Positions 1 through 9,051 are shown, counted from the first letter of the stretch. The stretch is DNA of 31,727 nucleotides from Mesostigma viride (GCA_009746045.1 RPFO01001782.1:57501-89227); one strand, 5' to 3'. Numbers and translations: made by a program. The notes: generated by a model from the sequence alone, not told the origin.

Positions 1-2
1 AG

Positions 3-218
3 AGAGAGGCAGTTGAACGGGGGGCCAAAAAACTGCCAGCCGAAGTTGTTAGAGCGATTGAGAAATTTTGGGATTCAATTCCAGCCATGGTTGTGATGAA
101 AAAAGATGATGTACAAGCTGAAGTGGACGAAATGCCGGCCTTAATTTCCGACGATGAAGGGGATGGTGTCAACTTTATTCAACCGGGAAACAAACGTAAA
201 CTGAAACGCAAAAAGTAG
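3..218 (+). CDS. C-terminal end of an unknown protein (5' end outside window)
   Basis: An open frame runs in from the left edge and stops at TAG 216-218, giving the last 71 residues of a protein. I do not recognise the family. The visible part has a charged, probably helical stretch, then an acidic patch (SDDEGDG), and ends in a basic tail (KRKLKRKK) that looks like a nuclear localisation signal. The DNA is more AT-rich than the gene that follows. An AATAAA at 314-319 lies about 100 bp after the stop and could be its polyadenylation signal. It is called as coding because of the composition, the NLS-like end and the plausible 3' signal; a chance open frame of this length at a window edge is possible. 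Confidence 0.5.
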   Translation, partial: REAVERGAKKLPAEVVRAIEKFWDSIPAMVVMKKDDVQAEVDEMPALISDDEGDGVNFIQPGNKRKLKRKK

Positions 219-398
219 TGCGACCTAAGATGTTTTTAAATGTATATGCCAATTTAATGAAATCATTTTCTGAGGTTGTGAAGGACCTGACTGTTTTAAA
301 AATGAATGATTACAATAAATTAGGCAAACACACTAATGGGAAAACGCGTTTTTTTGGCCGCGATGTAAATCTTTTTGTTCGTTTTTTCCCTGAAAAAG

Positions 399-1175
399 AT
401 GGCCGAGATCGCGAATGAGTCCGAGATCGTGAATGAAGTCTACGGAAGCGTCCTTCAAAACGTTTACAAACAAGTTCGCTTTCTGTCGCGTGTCATATTC
501 GAGGAAGTTCGTGTCGCGCAGGAGAAGACAGGCCGCCACTTGGCCGTTTTATTGGCGTTTGATTCGTTCAGCCAAATGGAGAGGGTTATGTACGCCCAGC
601 TAGCTGATATGAACTTCTGTATTCAAGAGGGTTTTTTCGTACCACAGATGGATCTAAGAGCGCCAATAGACCCAACGAGGGAGTTCCGCCTTTTGGTGTC
701 GTTCATTACAAAGGGGCCAAAGATAGAGTTGGGGGAAGAGGAAGGGGCTCAGCTTGGGTGCACCTACGGGCGCGCATTTTACCCGAATGTTACGTCTTCC
801 CTGCGCGTGAGGGCTGATGCGTGTGTAGGGGCAGAAGTACCCCTCAACATGAACTTTTTCTTGCTCTCTGACCCGATCGTGAGGGATGGGGCTCCCATGC
901 GTGGTATGCGAAATTGCTCCAAGGAGGGGTGTGGGTGCGACACAGGCCCTCAGAAGTGGTGTAGAGGATGTAGGGATGCCAGATATTGCAGTGAGGAGTG
1001 CCAGCGTGCTGACTGGAGTAGGCATAAGGATAGATGCGAACGTCTGAGGCAAGCAAGGGAGGGGCTGGCAGGGGTGATAAGGGGGGTAAACAGGACGACC
1101 ATACTGGATGGAACCGAGGTCGACTTCTCTGAGGTTGACTTCTCCTTCACCTTCTACTACGGTTCTTCCTCATAG
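399..1175 (+). CDS. MYND zinc-finger protein (258 aa)
   Basis: The start is the ATG at 399 (AAGATGGCC context); the frame is open further upstream but has no ATG there. Residues about 50-110 form a conserved domain of unknown function, with the blocks AVLLAFDSF and EFRLLVSF, shared with the gene at 6162. Residues about 173-213 form a MYND zinc finger: C-x4-C at the front, WCRGC, RYC, CQRADW, then H and C ligands. MYND fingers bind two zinc ions and usually mediate protein-protein contacts; no SET domain or other enzyme is visible here. The C-terminal 45 residues are acidic and aromatic (EVDFSEVDFSFTFYY). The specific role is unknown. It sits 180 bp after the previous stop. Confidence 0.8.
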   Translation: MAEIANESEIVNEVYGSVLQNVYKQVRFLSRVIFEEVRVAQEKTGRHLAVLLAFDSFSQMERVMYAQLADMNFCIQEGFFVPQMDLRAPIDPTREFRLLVSFITKGPKIELGEEEGAQLGCTYGRAFYPNVTSSLRVRADACVGAEVPLNMNFFLLSDPIVRDGAPMRGMRNCSKEGCGCDTGPQKWCRGCRDARYCSEECQRADWSRHKDRCERLRQAREGLAGVIRGVNRTTILDGTEVDFSEVDFSFTFYYGSSS

Positions 1176-1258
1176 AAAAACTGGAAATGTAGAGTAATAA
1201 TTTGCTTTTGAGGCTGGAAAACTGGACGCATTTTGGGTTTGAAATTTGTGTATGTAGT

Positions 1259-1394
1259 CCTGATTTGTGTTGTAAAATGGTGTAATGGTGAATTCTCTTT
1301 TCACTTTGAAATTGGAATAAAATTGACCTGATTTGTGTTGTAAAATGGTGTAATAGTGAATTCTCCTTTCACTTTGAAATTGGAATAAAATTGA
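1259..1394 (+). repeat. Tandem duplication of a 68-bp unit
   Basis: Two adjacent 68-bp copies (1259-1326 and 1327-1394) differ at about two positions. Each contains GGAATAAAATTGA, so the duplication doubles an AATAAA polyadenylation-like signal downstream of the MYND gene. Confidence 0.9.
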
Positions 1395-1444
1395 CTTTCG
1401 TTTTCTCTCATGCGACTGTAGTGGGTTAAACAACAATTAGTGAC

Positions 1445-1458
1445 CCAACGGCCGTTAG
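1445..1458. promoter_or_regulatory. Palindrome copy upstream of the F-box gene (one mismatch)
   Basis: CCAACGGCCGTTAG, one base away from the perfect 14-bp palindrome, lies 120 bp before the proposed ATG at 1579. It is the first copy of the dispersed palindrome in the window. A regulatory role is inferred from its recurring position. Confidence 0.45.
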
Positions 1459-1522
1459 GGATTGGAAACCTCGCCTAACGTTTGCATATTTTCTTTCCGA
1501 CAAAACCTCATTTTTTTTAAGG

Positions 1523-1564
1523 ATGGACGTCGATGTATGTTATGTGCAGAGGGGACAAGTTTGA
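1523..1564 (+). other. Possible upstream ORF in the F-box leader
   Basis: The ATG at 1523 opens a 13-codon frame that ends at TGA 1562-1564, before the proposed main start at 1579 and in another frame. If the leader includes it, it could dampen translation of the downstream gene. No transcript data are available. Confidence 0.3.
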
Positions 1565-1578
1565 CGTCGGGGCCGATA

Positions 1579-2484
1579 ATGGAAGGGGATATCTCACTGC
1601 CGTGGGAAATTTGGACCGAAGTCGCAGCTTTTATGGAGGCGCCCGACGTAGCCCGCTTTGAAGCAGTTTGTAGAGGGGCTAGGGAAGCGGTGTCGGGGAG
1701 GTATGAACCCCAATTCAGCTTTAAGTTAATTTCTGGGTTCGTGGACGCATTCGGGGATGGTCCTCGTACATTGATAACTGAGTCTCTTTTCCGAGAATTG
1801 TATGGCGGGCAAGTAAAGTGTGCAAGCGCTGATATCACCCCCTACACACTCGTCACAAGGGGAATGTATTTTAAGGTATATTGTGAAGAAGTTGAGGAGG
1901 TGTTAGGACGCCAGCCAGCACCAGAGGGACATGCACGAGCAAGGACGATGGGAGGGTTGTTCAGGTCCGAGCGTGCTGAGAGGAGACGTGTGTTGGAGAG
2001 GAATTGGAGGGGGTGGACAGCTCGCTTACGCCAATTGGGAAAGGAAATGGATGACTTGTACGATAATTATGAACTATGGGGGTTAAGGAGCATTTTCTGG
2101 TTCTGCGATACTCCTTATGACCCGGATGAGGACATTTTTTTTCCTCCGGGGAGGAGAGCGCGTAGGGAGGCAGAATGGGTGAAGCTTTTGGAGGGGCTGC
2201 CTCTGGAGGGGGGAGGAATGGCATGTGCAGTTCTGATCATGGGATTTGATGAGAACGCAGACATGAAGGCCTTATTAGAGAGGAGGTGTAGGGAGGAGGA
2301 TATGGCAAGCGTTTTGGTGGAGTTAGCTATGCAGGTCCTCAGCGGAACAATCTTCACACCGGATTATCTCAAGTTTTTTGGGGGGAAGAAGGCACGCTTG
2401 CTGTATTTGGCCGAGAGTAGTATGTACAAGTGGAAAGGGGACATGATGTTGTGTTTGGATGAGGATTCTGAAGAGGTTGAATGA
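1579..2484 (+). CDS. F-box-like protein (301 aa)
   Basis: The first 40 residues match the F-box pattern: LPWEIWTEVAAFMEAPDVAR, then F-x2-VCRGAREAV. F-box proteins bind SKP1 and bring substrates to SCF ubiquitin ligases. No LRR, Kelch or WD repeats are visible behind it; the rest is a charged helical region with an Arg-rich stretch (about residues 125-160) and an acidic C-terminus (EDSEEVE). The start at 1579 has A at -3 and G at +4 and places the F-box right at the N-terminus, as usual. An in-frame ATG at 1537 would add 14 residues in a weaker context. AATAAA at 2503-2508 follows the stop by about 20 bp. The substrate is unknown. Confidence 0.7.
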   Translation: MEGDISLPWEIWTEVAAFMEAPDVARFEAVCRGAREAVSGRYEPQFSFKLISGFVDAFGDGPRTLITESLFRELYGGQVKCASADITPYTLVTRGMYFKVYCEEVEEVLGRQPAPEGHARARTMGGLFRSERAERRRVLERNWRGWTARLRQLGKEMDDLYDNYELWGLRSIFWFCDTPYDPDEDIFFPPGRRARREAEWVKLLEGLPLEGGGMACAVLIMGFDENADMKALLERRCREEDMASVLVELAMQVLSGTIFTPDYLKFFGGKKARLLYLAESSMYKWKGDMMLCLDEDSEEVE

Positions 2485-2639
2485 TGAAACATAAATTTCA
2501 TTAATAAATTTTGAATTCTAATATTGAATGAAATTCGCCAATTTTTGCTGATGGGTAAGGCTGATGGCTAAAGCTGGATTTCATGATTTAATTATCTCTA
2601 ATTCTGTCAACTGTCACATTTATATAAATTTGACATGAA

Positions 2640-3090
2640 TTCGGCATTTTTTGGATTCCAACGGCCGTTGGACCTCAAAAAACATTTCTAGTGTGGTTAA
2701 AAAGTTGTGGGTATTTTGTTAAATGGAGTGACCAATGGTTGTGATTTATTTGATGCCAACGGCCGTTGGACCTTGACAAACATTGCTAGTGTAGCGCAAC
2801 AGTGGTGGATAATTTGTTTAATGGAGGGGCCGTCGCATCTGCTTGTTATTTTTTTAGGCTGAACAGTCACTGAAAATGTCGACATTATTGCTCCACACCA
2901 CGTAGGCCAGCCATCATGTTCCGCACACAAATCTGGCTCGACTCCGATCCCTGGCAGTGCTCTTCGCTTCGAACAGGTCCGGAACGAGTTTCTTGTGGGG
3001 TTGGAGCAATAAATAGTATTTTACCGGGAAGAGGCGTAATGCCAACGGGCGTTGGACCTGAACAATTGTGTGGTTAAATCAAGTGACAGA
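2640..3090. repeat. Diverged palindrome-bearing repeats of about 98 bp
   Basis: Palindromes begin at 2658 and 2756 (exact) and 3042 (one central change, CCAACGGGCGTTGG). The first two are 98 bp apart and their flanks can be aligned (a 'TAGTGT' block, then TTTGTTAAATGGAG-like sequence). The third is more distant but keeps 'TGTGGTTAAAT'. I see no gene in 2485-3300. Confidence 0.6.
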
Positions 3091-3339
3091 ATATGAATGT
3101 GATTTATTTTACATTTAAAAACATATGTTATTTGGGAGGACAAGAAAGTTGGTTTTTGAGGTGTGTGTATCTTACGGTCGTTGATGGAGGAAACCTCTAA
3201 CAATCCTGATGCTCTCGTGATCGTGTTTTGTTTATGTGATATCTGTCAAGGCATCAAGAAGGAGAGGAGTCGCCCGTTGCTGAGAAGCTGAGGACAACTG
3301 TACTGGAAAGGTATGTGGACAAGGACAACTGTGGGTGTG

Positions 3340-6122
3340 GGGGGAATAGCTTGGTGGACACCATTTCTGACTGGTCCGTAAGGCCTCTACCCGAAGGGGG
3401 TTGTGAGCCAACGGCCGTTGGAATTGGAAAAACATTATCATGTGCTTTTTATTCGTTTGATAGGGTGGCAAGCAGCCAGGATGTGTCTTTCATGCAGCTT
3501 TGTGGTGGCTATTTACCATTTTTCTCCTAGAAAGGCCTCCAAAAAAACTAGCTGAGCATAAAGATGGGTTGACTGGTTCGTAAGGCATCCACCCTTCCCA
3601 GAGGGGGTTGTGAGCCAACGGCCGTTGGAATTGAAAAACATTATCATGTGCATTTCATTCGTTTGAGGGTGGCAATCAGCCAGGATGTGTCTTTCATGCA
3701 GCTTAGTGGTGGCTATTACCATTTTTCTTCCAAGAAAGGCCTCCAAAAATCTAGCTGAGCATAAAGATGGGCTTGACTGGTTCGTAAGGCATCCACCCTT
3801 CCCAGGGGGGTTGTGAGCCAACGGCCGTTGGAATTGGAAAAACATTATCATGTGCATTTCATTCGTTTGATTGGGTGGCAATAAGGCAGGATGTTCTTTC
3901 ATGCAGCTTAGTGGTGGCTATTACCATTTTTCTTCCAAGAAAGGCCTCCAAAAATCTAGCTGAGCATAAAGATGGGCTTGACTGGTTCGTAAGGCATCCA
4001 CCCTTCCCAGGGGGGTTGTGAGCCAACGGCCGTTGGACTTGAAAAACATTATCATGTGCATTTCATTCCTTTGAGTGGGTTGGCAATCAGCCAGGATGTA
4101 TCTTTCATTCAGCTTAGTGGTGGCTATTACCATTTTTCTTCCAAGAAAGGCCTCCAAAAATCTAGCTGAGCATAAAGATGGGCTTGACTGGTTCGTAAGG
4201 CATCCACCCTTCCCACAGGGGGGTTGTGAGCAAACGGCCGTTGGAATTGGAAAAACATTATCATGTGCATTTCATTCGTTTCATTTGGTGGCAATAAGCA
4301 GGATGTGTCTTTCATGCAGCTTAGTGGTGGCTATTACCATTTTTCTTCCAAGAAAGGCCTCCAAAAATCTAGCTGAGCATAAAGATGTGGTTGACTGGTT
4401 CGTAAGGCATCCACCCTTCCCACAGGGGGTTGTGAGCCAACGGCCGTTGGACTTGAAAAACATTATCATGTGCATTTCATTCGTTTATTGGGTGGCAATA
4501 AGGCAGGATGTGTCTTTCATGCAGCTTAGTGGTGGCTATTTACCATTTTTCTCCTAGAAAGGCCTCCAAAAAATCTAGCTGAGCATAAAGATGGGCTTGA
4601 CTGGTTCGTAAGGCATCCACCCTTCCCACAGGGGGGTTGTGAGCCAACGGCCGTTGGACTTGAAAAACATTATCATGTGCATTTCATTCTTTCATTTGGT
4701 GGCAATAAGCAGGATGTGTCTTTCATGCAGCTTAGTGGTGGCTATTACCATTTTTCTTCCAAGAAAGGCCTCCAAAAATCTAGCTGAGCATAAAGATGTG
4801 GTTGACTGGTTCGTAAGGCATCCACCCTTCCCAGGGGGGTTGTGAGCCAACGGCCGTTGGACTTGAAAAACATTATCATGTGCATTTCATTCGTTTCATT
4901 TGGTGGCAATAAGGCAGGATGTGTCTTTCATGCAGCTTAGTGGTGGCTATTACCATTTTTCTTCCAAGAAAGGCCTCCAAAAATCTAGCTGAGCATAAAG
5001 ATGTGGTTGACTGGTTCGTAAGGCATCCACCCTTCCCACAGGGGGGTTGTGAGCCAACGGCCGTTGGACTTGAAAAACATTATCATGTGCATTTCATTCC
5101 TTTGAGTGGGTTGGCAATCAGCCAGGATGTATCTTTCATTCAGCTTTGTGGTGGCTATTACCATTTTTCTTCCAAGAAAGGCCTCCAAAAATCTAGCTGA
5201 GCATAAAGATGTGGTTGAATGGTTCGTAAGGCATCCACCCTTCCCACAGGGGGGTTGTGAGCAAACGGCCGTTGGAATTGGAAATACAATAAAATGTGCA
5301 TTTCATTCGTTTCATTTGGTGGCAATAATGCAGGATGTGTCTTTCATGCAGCTTAGTGATTGTTATTACCATGTGCCTTCAAAGAAAGGCCTCCAAAAAT
5401 CTAGCTGAGCATAAAGATGTGGTTGAATGGTTCGTAAGGCATCCACCCTTCCCACACGGGGGTTGTGAGCCAACGGCCGTTGGACTTGAAAAACATTACC
5501 ATGTGCATTTCATTCGTTTAATTGGGTGGCAATAAGGCAGGATGTGTCTTTTATGCAGCTTAGTGGTGGCTATTTACCATTTTTCTCCTAGAAAGGCCTC
5601 CAAAAAATCTAGCTGAGCATAAAGATGGGGCTTGACTGGTTCGTAAGGCATCCACCCTTCCCACAGGGGGGTTGTGAGCCAACGGCCGTTGGAATTGGAA
5701 AAACATTATCATGTGCATTTCATTCTTTTCATTTGGTGGCAGTAAGGCAGGATGTGTCTTTCATGCAGCTTAGTGATGGTTATTACCATGTGCCTTCCAA
5801 GAAAGGCCTCCAAAAATCTAGCTGAGCATAAAGATGTGGTTGGATGGTTCGTAAGGCATCCACCCTTCCCACAGGGGGGTTGTGAGCCAACGGCCGTTAG
5901 ACTTGAAAAACATTACCATGTGCATTTCATTCGTTTCATTTGGTGGCAGTAAGGCAGGATGTGTCTTTTATGCAGCTTAGTGATGGTTATTACCATGTGC
6001 CTTCCAAGAAAGGCCTCCAAAAATCTAGCTGAGCATAAAGATGTGGTTGAATGGTTCGTAAGGCATCCACCCTTCCCACAGGGGGGTTGTGAGCCAACGG
6101 CCGTTAGACTTGAAAAACATTA
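3340..6122. repeat. Tandem satellite of about 207-bp units with one palindrome each
   Basis: Fourteen palindrome copies begin at 3408, 3615, 3818, 4023, 4231, 4437, 4644, 4847, 5054, 5262, 5470, 5679, 5887 and 6094, spaced 203-209 bp. Each unit also has the same TGACTGGTTCGTAAGGCATC block before the palindrome and a conserved tail with AGGCCTCC. The palindrome is exact in most units; two have CAAACGG at its left and the last two end in TTAG. Variants repeat every five units, so there is a higher-order period of about 1.03 kb. Short open frames in all phases are by-products of the repeat. The last palindrome ends 54 bp before the next gene. Confidence 0.95.
6094..6107. promoter_or_regulatory. 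Palindrome copy 54 bp before the second MYND gene
   Basis: CCAACGGCCGTTAG, the terminal copy of the 207-bp array, ends 54 bp before ATG 6162. The array sequence breaks off about 20 bp after it, so gene-specific leader starts here. Confidence 0.4.
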
Positions 6123-6161
6123 CTTACGTATTACGCACGTGCCAATTGGCGCAGGGGAGGG

Positions 6162-6952
6162 ATGGCGGAGACGGGCGAGCTGGAATCTTCGACCCGCGCT
6201 GCGATTGCCTGCGTGGCAGCAAACGTACTTAACCGGGCTCGCGAGATCCACGGATGGGTACGGCAGCACGAGAAGCGCCTGGGTCGCCAGTTTGCGGTTT
6301 TGGTCGTGTATGACTCGTTCGCCTCAGTAGGACGACAGATTAATCTCCAGTTGCTGGACATGTACTTCGCCTTGGCTGGCGGATTCTACAAGCCCACGCC
6401 GGCGGATCGGGTTCCACTCAATCGAGACGTCGAGTTTCGACTTTTGGTGTCGTATGTCGGAAAGGTTGGGTGGGACCAGTGGGAGAAAGACCAGTGGGGG
6501 AAATTTCCAGACGCGAGTGAGGCGCAGCCGAGATTGACCGTATCGGCGAGAGTAGAGGGGGGGGGTTTGAAGGTTTCCATTTTACATTCGGGAATTCCGA
6601 GTCCGTGAAATTGACGTTTTCACGGATGATCGTTCTCCCGGGGGTGGGAGGGCCGATGCTGGGCTCGCTTCCAAAGTGTTGCTCGAATCAGGCGTGCTCT
6701 GTGATGGAGGGTGTCCACCGCAAGTGCGGGGGTTGTCGAGACGTCCGGTATTGTGCTGCCGAATGCCAGCGTGCGGACTGGGAGGAACACAAGAAGTGGT
6801 GTAACAAGTATCGTGAGGCGAGAAAGTCTCTCAGCACTATGCACGGCGACGTTACAGACAGCTGGTCTGGTGTCAATTTGGCCGGACTTGTAATTCGGAT
6901 GGGGGGTGAAGTGCATTTCAAGTTCAAAGGTGAAATGTTCAAGGTTTTTTGA
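6162..6952 (+). CDS. MYND zinc-finger protein, paralogue of 399-1175, frame broken at a G-run
   Basis: Two overlapping frames together make one protein of about 263 residues. Frame one runs from ATG 6162 (GGGATGGCGG) to a stop at 6606-6608; the second carries the rest to TGA at 6952. The join falls at a nine-G run (6557-6565): one more G, or a -1 shift, restores a single frame. The first part aligns with the other MYND gene (LAVLLAFDSF there, FAVLVVYDSF here; EFRLLVS in both). The MYND finger lies at residues about 173-214, the same position as in the paralogue, with KCGGC, RYC, CQRADW, H and C ligands present. The full set of ligands and matching length argue for a recent or artefactual break rather than old decay. 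Confidence 0.75.
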
Positions 6953-6981
6953 GGGGACTAAATCGTACCCCAGGGCGATTT

Positions 6982-7336
6982 GTGAGGCGATGTCCGCGCT
7001 GGGGGAACAGTACCCCTGTTCGACTGCGTGAGGGGAATGGATTCTGCGACTGAAGAAATTTTGGGTGTGATTTTCTTGCGCCAACGGCCGTTGGAACTTG
7101 CAAATTAGGGTTTGATTTTCTTTGCAACCGGAAGTAGGGTGTGGTTTGCCACGTGGCACCATGGATGTAATTAATAAATGCATAATAAAACATTTTTCGT
7201 GCGCCAACGGCCGTTGGAGACTGAAAACTAGTGTGTGATTTGTGCGCGTAATAAATCTTAAAATTCTTGTTGTTTTTTCAAGCCAACGGCCGTTGACGGT
7301 GAGAAATGTATATCAAACGGTGTCGGTGGGTTGCAG
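6982..7336. repeat. Left copy of a duplicated intergenic linker
   Basis: This segment is similar to 7881-8255 along its length. It begins with a degraded copy of the last codons of gene 7337-7954 (GATGTCCGCGCTGGGG, later TGCGACTGAAG), here with a premature stop and so a relic. It continues through palindromes at 7081, 7204 and 7283, a CCACGTGGCAC block and AATAAA/ATAATAAA signals near 7175, and stops being similar at the start codon 7337. Confidence 0.85.
7283..7296. promoter_or_regulatory. Palindrome copy 40 bp before gene 7337
   Basis: CCAACGGCCGTTGA followed by CGGTGAGAAATG. The same arrangement occurs at 8203-8216, 39 bp before gene 8256. CGGTGAGA also resembles a splice donor, and the CAG just before the ATG resembles an acceptor, but the interval would be only about 38 bp. 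Confidence 0.5.
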
Positions 7337-7954
7337 ATGACGTTCTACAGGACGGAGGGGGGCGAGTGGATCAACTTGGAAGACAGGCTTCTGGGAGTGG
7401 TTAAGAGCGCGCTCAGGCTTCTGCCGGACATTAAGCTGGATTTTAAGCCCAAGGAGGGTGAAAGGTCTCTTTTGAAACCGGATGTCGCGAAGGCCGCGGC
7501 TCTTGTTTTCAATATCGAGGGTCGGGGACTCCCAAACCCGACCGTAGAGCCATTTGAGGAGGTGCTTGTGAGGTGTGGTGCTATAAGGCCCTATGATCCA
7601 TCAATACCCAGCCCAATTTGTTTTCAGTCGATCGATGCTGATGGTAATGAAAGTTGGATACAGATGACGCGGCCATATGAGAGGGGAGAAGGGTTTAAGG
7701 GTTTAGGGGAGGTGGGACGGTTCGAATGGGTCATCTTGAAGGACGGCAAGTACTTCAAGCATCACACTGACCTGATCATCGACCGGCTGTTCGTGTCTGC
7801 TGGAGATTGCATGTTCTGGTTGAGGGAATACGTGCATGAGTGGGGACCCGACGGTGTTGACGAGTTTGAGAAAGCGGTTCGTGAGGTGATGTCCGCGCTG
7901 GGGCAGGAGTACAAGTTCGAGTGCGTGACTGACGCGAATCGATTATGCGACTGA
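7337..7954 (+). CDS. Unknown protein (205 aa)
   Basis: I do not recognise the family. The ATG at 7337 follows GCAG directly, at the point where the conserved upstream linker ends; the earlier ATG at 7307 is in another frame. The protein is soluble with no membrane segment or signal peptide. It has mixed basic and acidic stretches, an aromatic C-terminal half (FVSAGDCMFWLREYVHEWGP), then a helix and the ending LCD. The neighbour at 8256 ends in ACD, and a degraded copy of this gene's 3' end lies upstream at 6982-7055, so related ORFs have existed here. No Cys/His finger is present, unlike the next genes. A real gene is supported by the length, the codon composition and the duplicated context. 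Confidence 0.65.
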   Translation: MTFYRTEGGEWINLEDRLLGVVKSALRLLPDIKLDFKPKEGERSLLKPDVAKAAALVFNIEGRGLPNPTVEPFEEVLVRCGAIRPYDPSIPSPICFQSIDADGNESWIQMTRPYERGEGFKGLGEVGRFEWVILKDGKYFKHHTDLIIDRLFVSAGDCMFWLREYVHEWGPDGVDEFEKAVREVMSALGQEYKFECVTDANRLCD

Positions 7955-8255
7955 AGTGTTGGGTGTGATTTTCTTTGCGCCAACGGCCGTTGGAACCTGC
8001 AAATTAGGGTTTGATTTTCTTTGCGCCAACGGCCGTTGGCAGCTGGAAAGTTGGGTGTGATTCGCCACGTGGCACTATGGATGTAATCAATAAATGCATA
8101 ATAAAAATTTTTTTCGTGCATTTTTCGTGCGCCAACGGCCGTTGGAGGCTGGAAAATGGTGTGATTTTCGTGCGAGTAATAAATCATTCTTGTTGTTTCA
8201 AGCCAACGGCCGTTGACGGTGAGAAATGTGTATCAAACGGTGTTGGTGGTCGCAG
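7881..8255. repeat. Right copy of the duplicated intergenic linker
   Basis: Matches 6982-7336. It covers the last 24 codons of gene 7337, palindromes at 7980, 8026, 8132 and 8203, the CCACGTGGCAC block, the ATAATAAA signals, and ends at ATG 8256. The copies at 7980 and 8026 are 46 bp apart and share the unit of the 46-bp arrays near 25000 and 27000. The right copy is about 20 bp longer because of a second TTTTTCGTGC-like stretch near 8115. Confidence 0.85.
8203..8216. promoter_or_regulatory. Palindrome copy 39 bp before gene 8256
   Basis: CCAACGGCCGTTGA, same sequence and nearly the same distance to the start codon as the copy at 7283-7296. Confidence 0.5.
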
Positions 8256-9038
8256 ATGGCGGTCAAATGCACGGTTGCGTGGTGCCAGGAAGCGAGAGCA
8301 GGAGGGGATGACTTGTGCGTGCGTCATGTCAGCGTGCGAACGGGAATGGCAGGGAGGGTGAAGGATTTGTTTGCAAAAAAGGGGGGGTGTATCGCCCGGG
8401 ATTGCCAGCTTCCATTCGGGACGGATTGCATGCCTTTTTGTGATGGACACGCCAAGTTGTCAGGGGAGATGCAAGAGGTGATCAAAGGAGGCTTGTTGTT
8501 TGTGCATGGCGAGTCCAGTGCTGGTGAAGGACCTCTTGTCCTGAGTTTTGAGGTGGACAGTGCTGGAAGTCTGGAAAGAATGGCGGTCAGGTCGCGGGAA
8601 TGGATGTTGAATCACCCTGACTTTGACTCGTATGCCTACTGCCAAGGTTTCGGGGACGCCGTTTTTACATGGATGCTGTGCTCGGAGGATGACGTGCATG
8701 CGATTGTTTCGCATGACGACTTGGATATCGCAGGCGCCATGGGCGCAGACCTGTTGTTGTATTTCATGATTGGATGGGGTTGCGGATTTTTGGAAGGTGA
8801 TTGGTGGGTCCCGCACCTCGCAAGGCTTACTTTTGCGGTCGGCGAATTGCCTGTACCTGTTGAAGTCTCAAAAACTCGTGTGGAGATGGCTGCCGTTCTG
8901 GCATCGGGGGTTAAGCGCCAAGCCCGATTTGCCATGACCGTTGTTGCTGATGCTGAGGGGGAGGAAATTGAAAAGGTCGTGGAAAGGGTCGTCCTGGCCT
9001 CTGCTTTGGTGGAGAGAGCAAGGAATGCATGCGACTAG
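8256..9038 (+). CDS. Double Cys/His-finger protein (260 aa)
   Basis: Starts at ATG 8256, preceded by CGCAG; an in-frame ATG at 8226 would add 10 residues, but 8256 aligns with the starts of 9649 and 10449. Two finger-like motifs are seen: C5, C10, C21, H24 (C-x4-C-x10-C-x2-H) and C45, C50, C62, H65 (x11 in the middle). The first spacing is that of the fingers called WRKY19-like in plant proteins. Zinc binding is therefore likely but inferred. The rest (about 70-260) is an unknown domain with a Trp/Gly-rich stretch (YFMIGWGCGFLEGDWW) and a C-terminal helix. No WRKY, kinase or NLS motif is visible. It ends ACD, like LCD in the preceding gene. A palindrome at 9052 follows the stop by 13 bp. Confidence 0.7.
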   Translation: MAVKCTVAWCQEARAGGDDLCVRHVSVRTGMAGRVKDLFAKKGGCIARDCQLPFGTDCMPFCDGHAKLSGEMQEVIKGGLLFVHGESSAGEGPLVLSFEVDSAGSLERMAVRSREWMLNHPDFDSYAYCQGFGDAVFTWMLCSEDDVHAIVSHDDLDIAGAMGADLLLYFMIGWGCGFLEGDWWVPHLARLTFAVGELPVPVEVSKTRVEMAAVLASGVKRQARFAMTVVADAEGEEIEKVVERVVLASALVERARNACD

Positions 9039-9051
9039 GTGTTTTTGGTCG

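Noticed and set aside
375-398. Upstream extension of the MYND gene from TTG 375
   Set aside because: Non-ATG start is unlikely in a nuclear gene and ATG 399 has a good context. The same reasoning moved the starts of 1579, 7337, 9649, 10449, 25608 and 27335.
3340-6130. Series of 60-160 codon frames in the 207-bp satellite, some with similar peptides
   Set aside because: The similarity is that of the repeat itself; the frames are present on both strands, shift with indels and have no coding bias.
7290-7336. A 38-bp intron from GTGAGA to GCAG before gene 7337, with its counterpart before 8256
   Set aside because: Borders fit, but it is much shorter than the 119-bp intron seen here; left as a question in the findings and not annotated.
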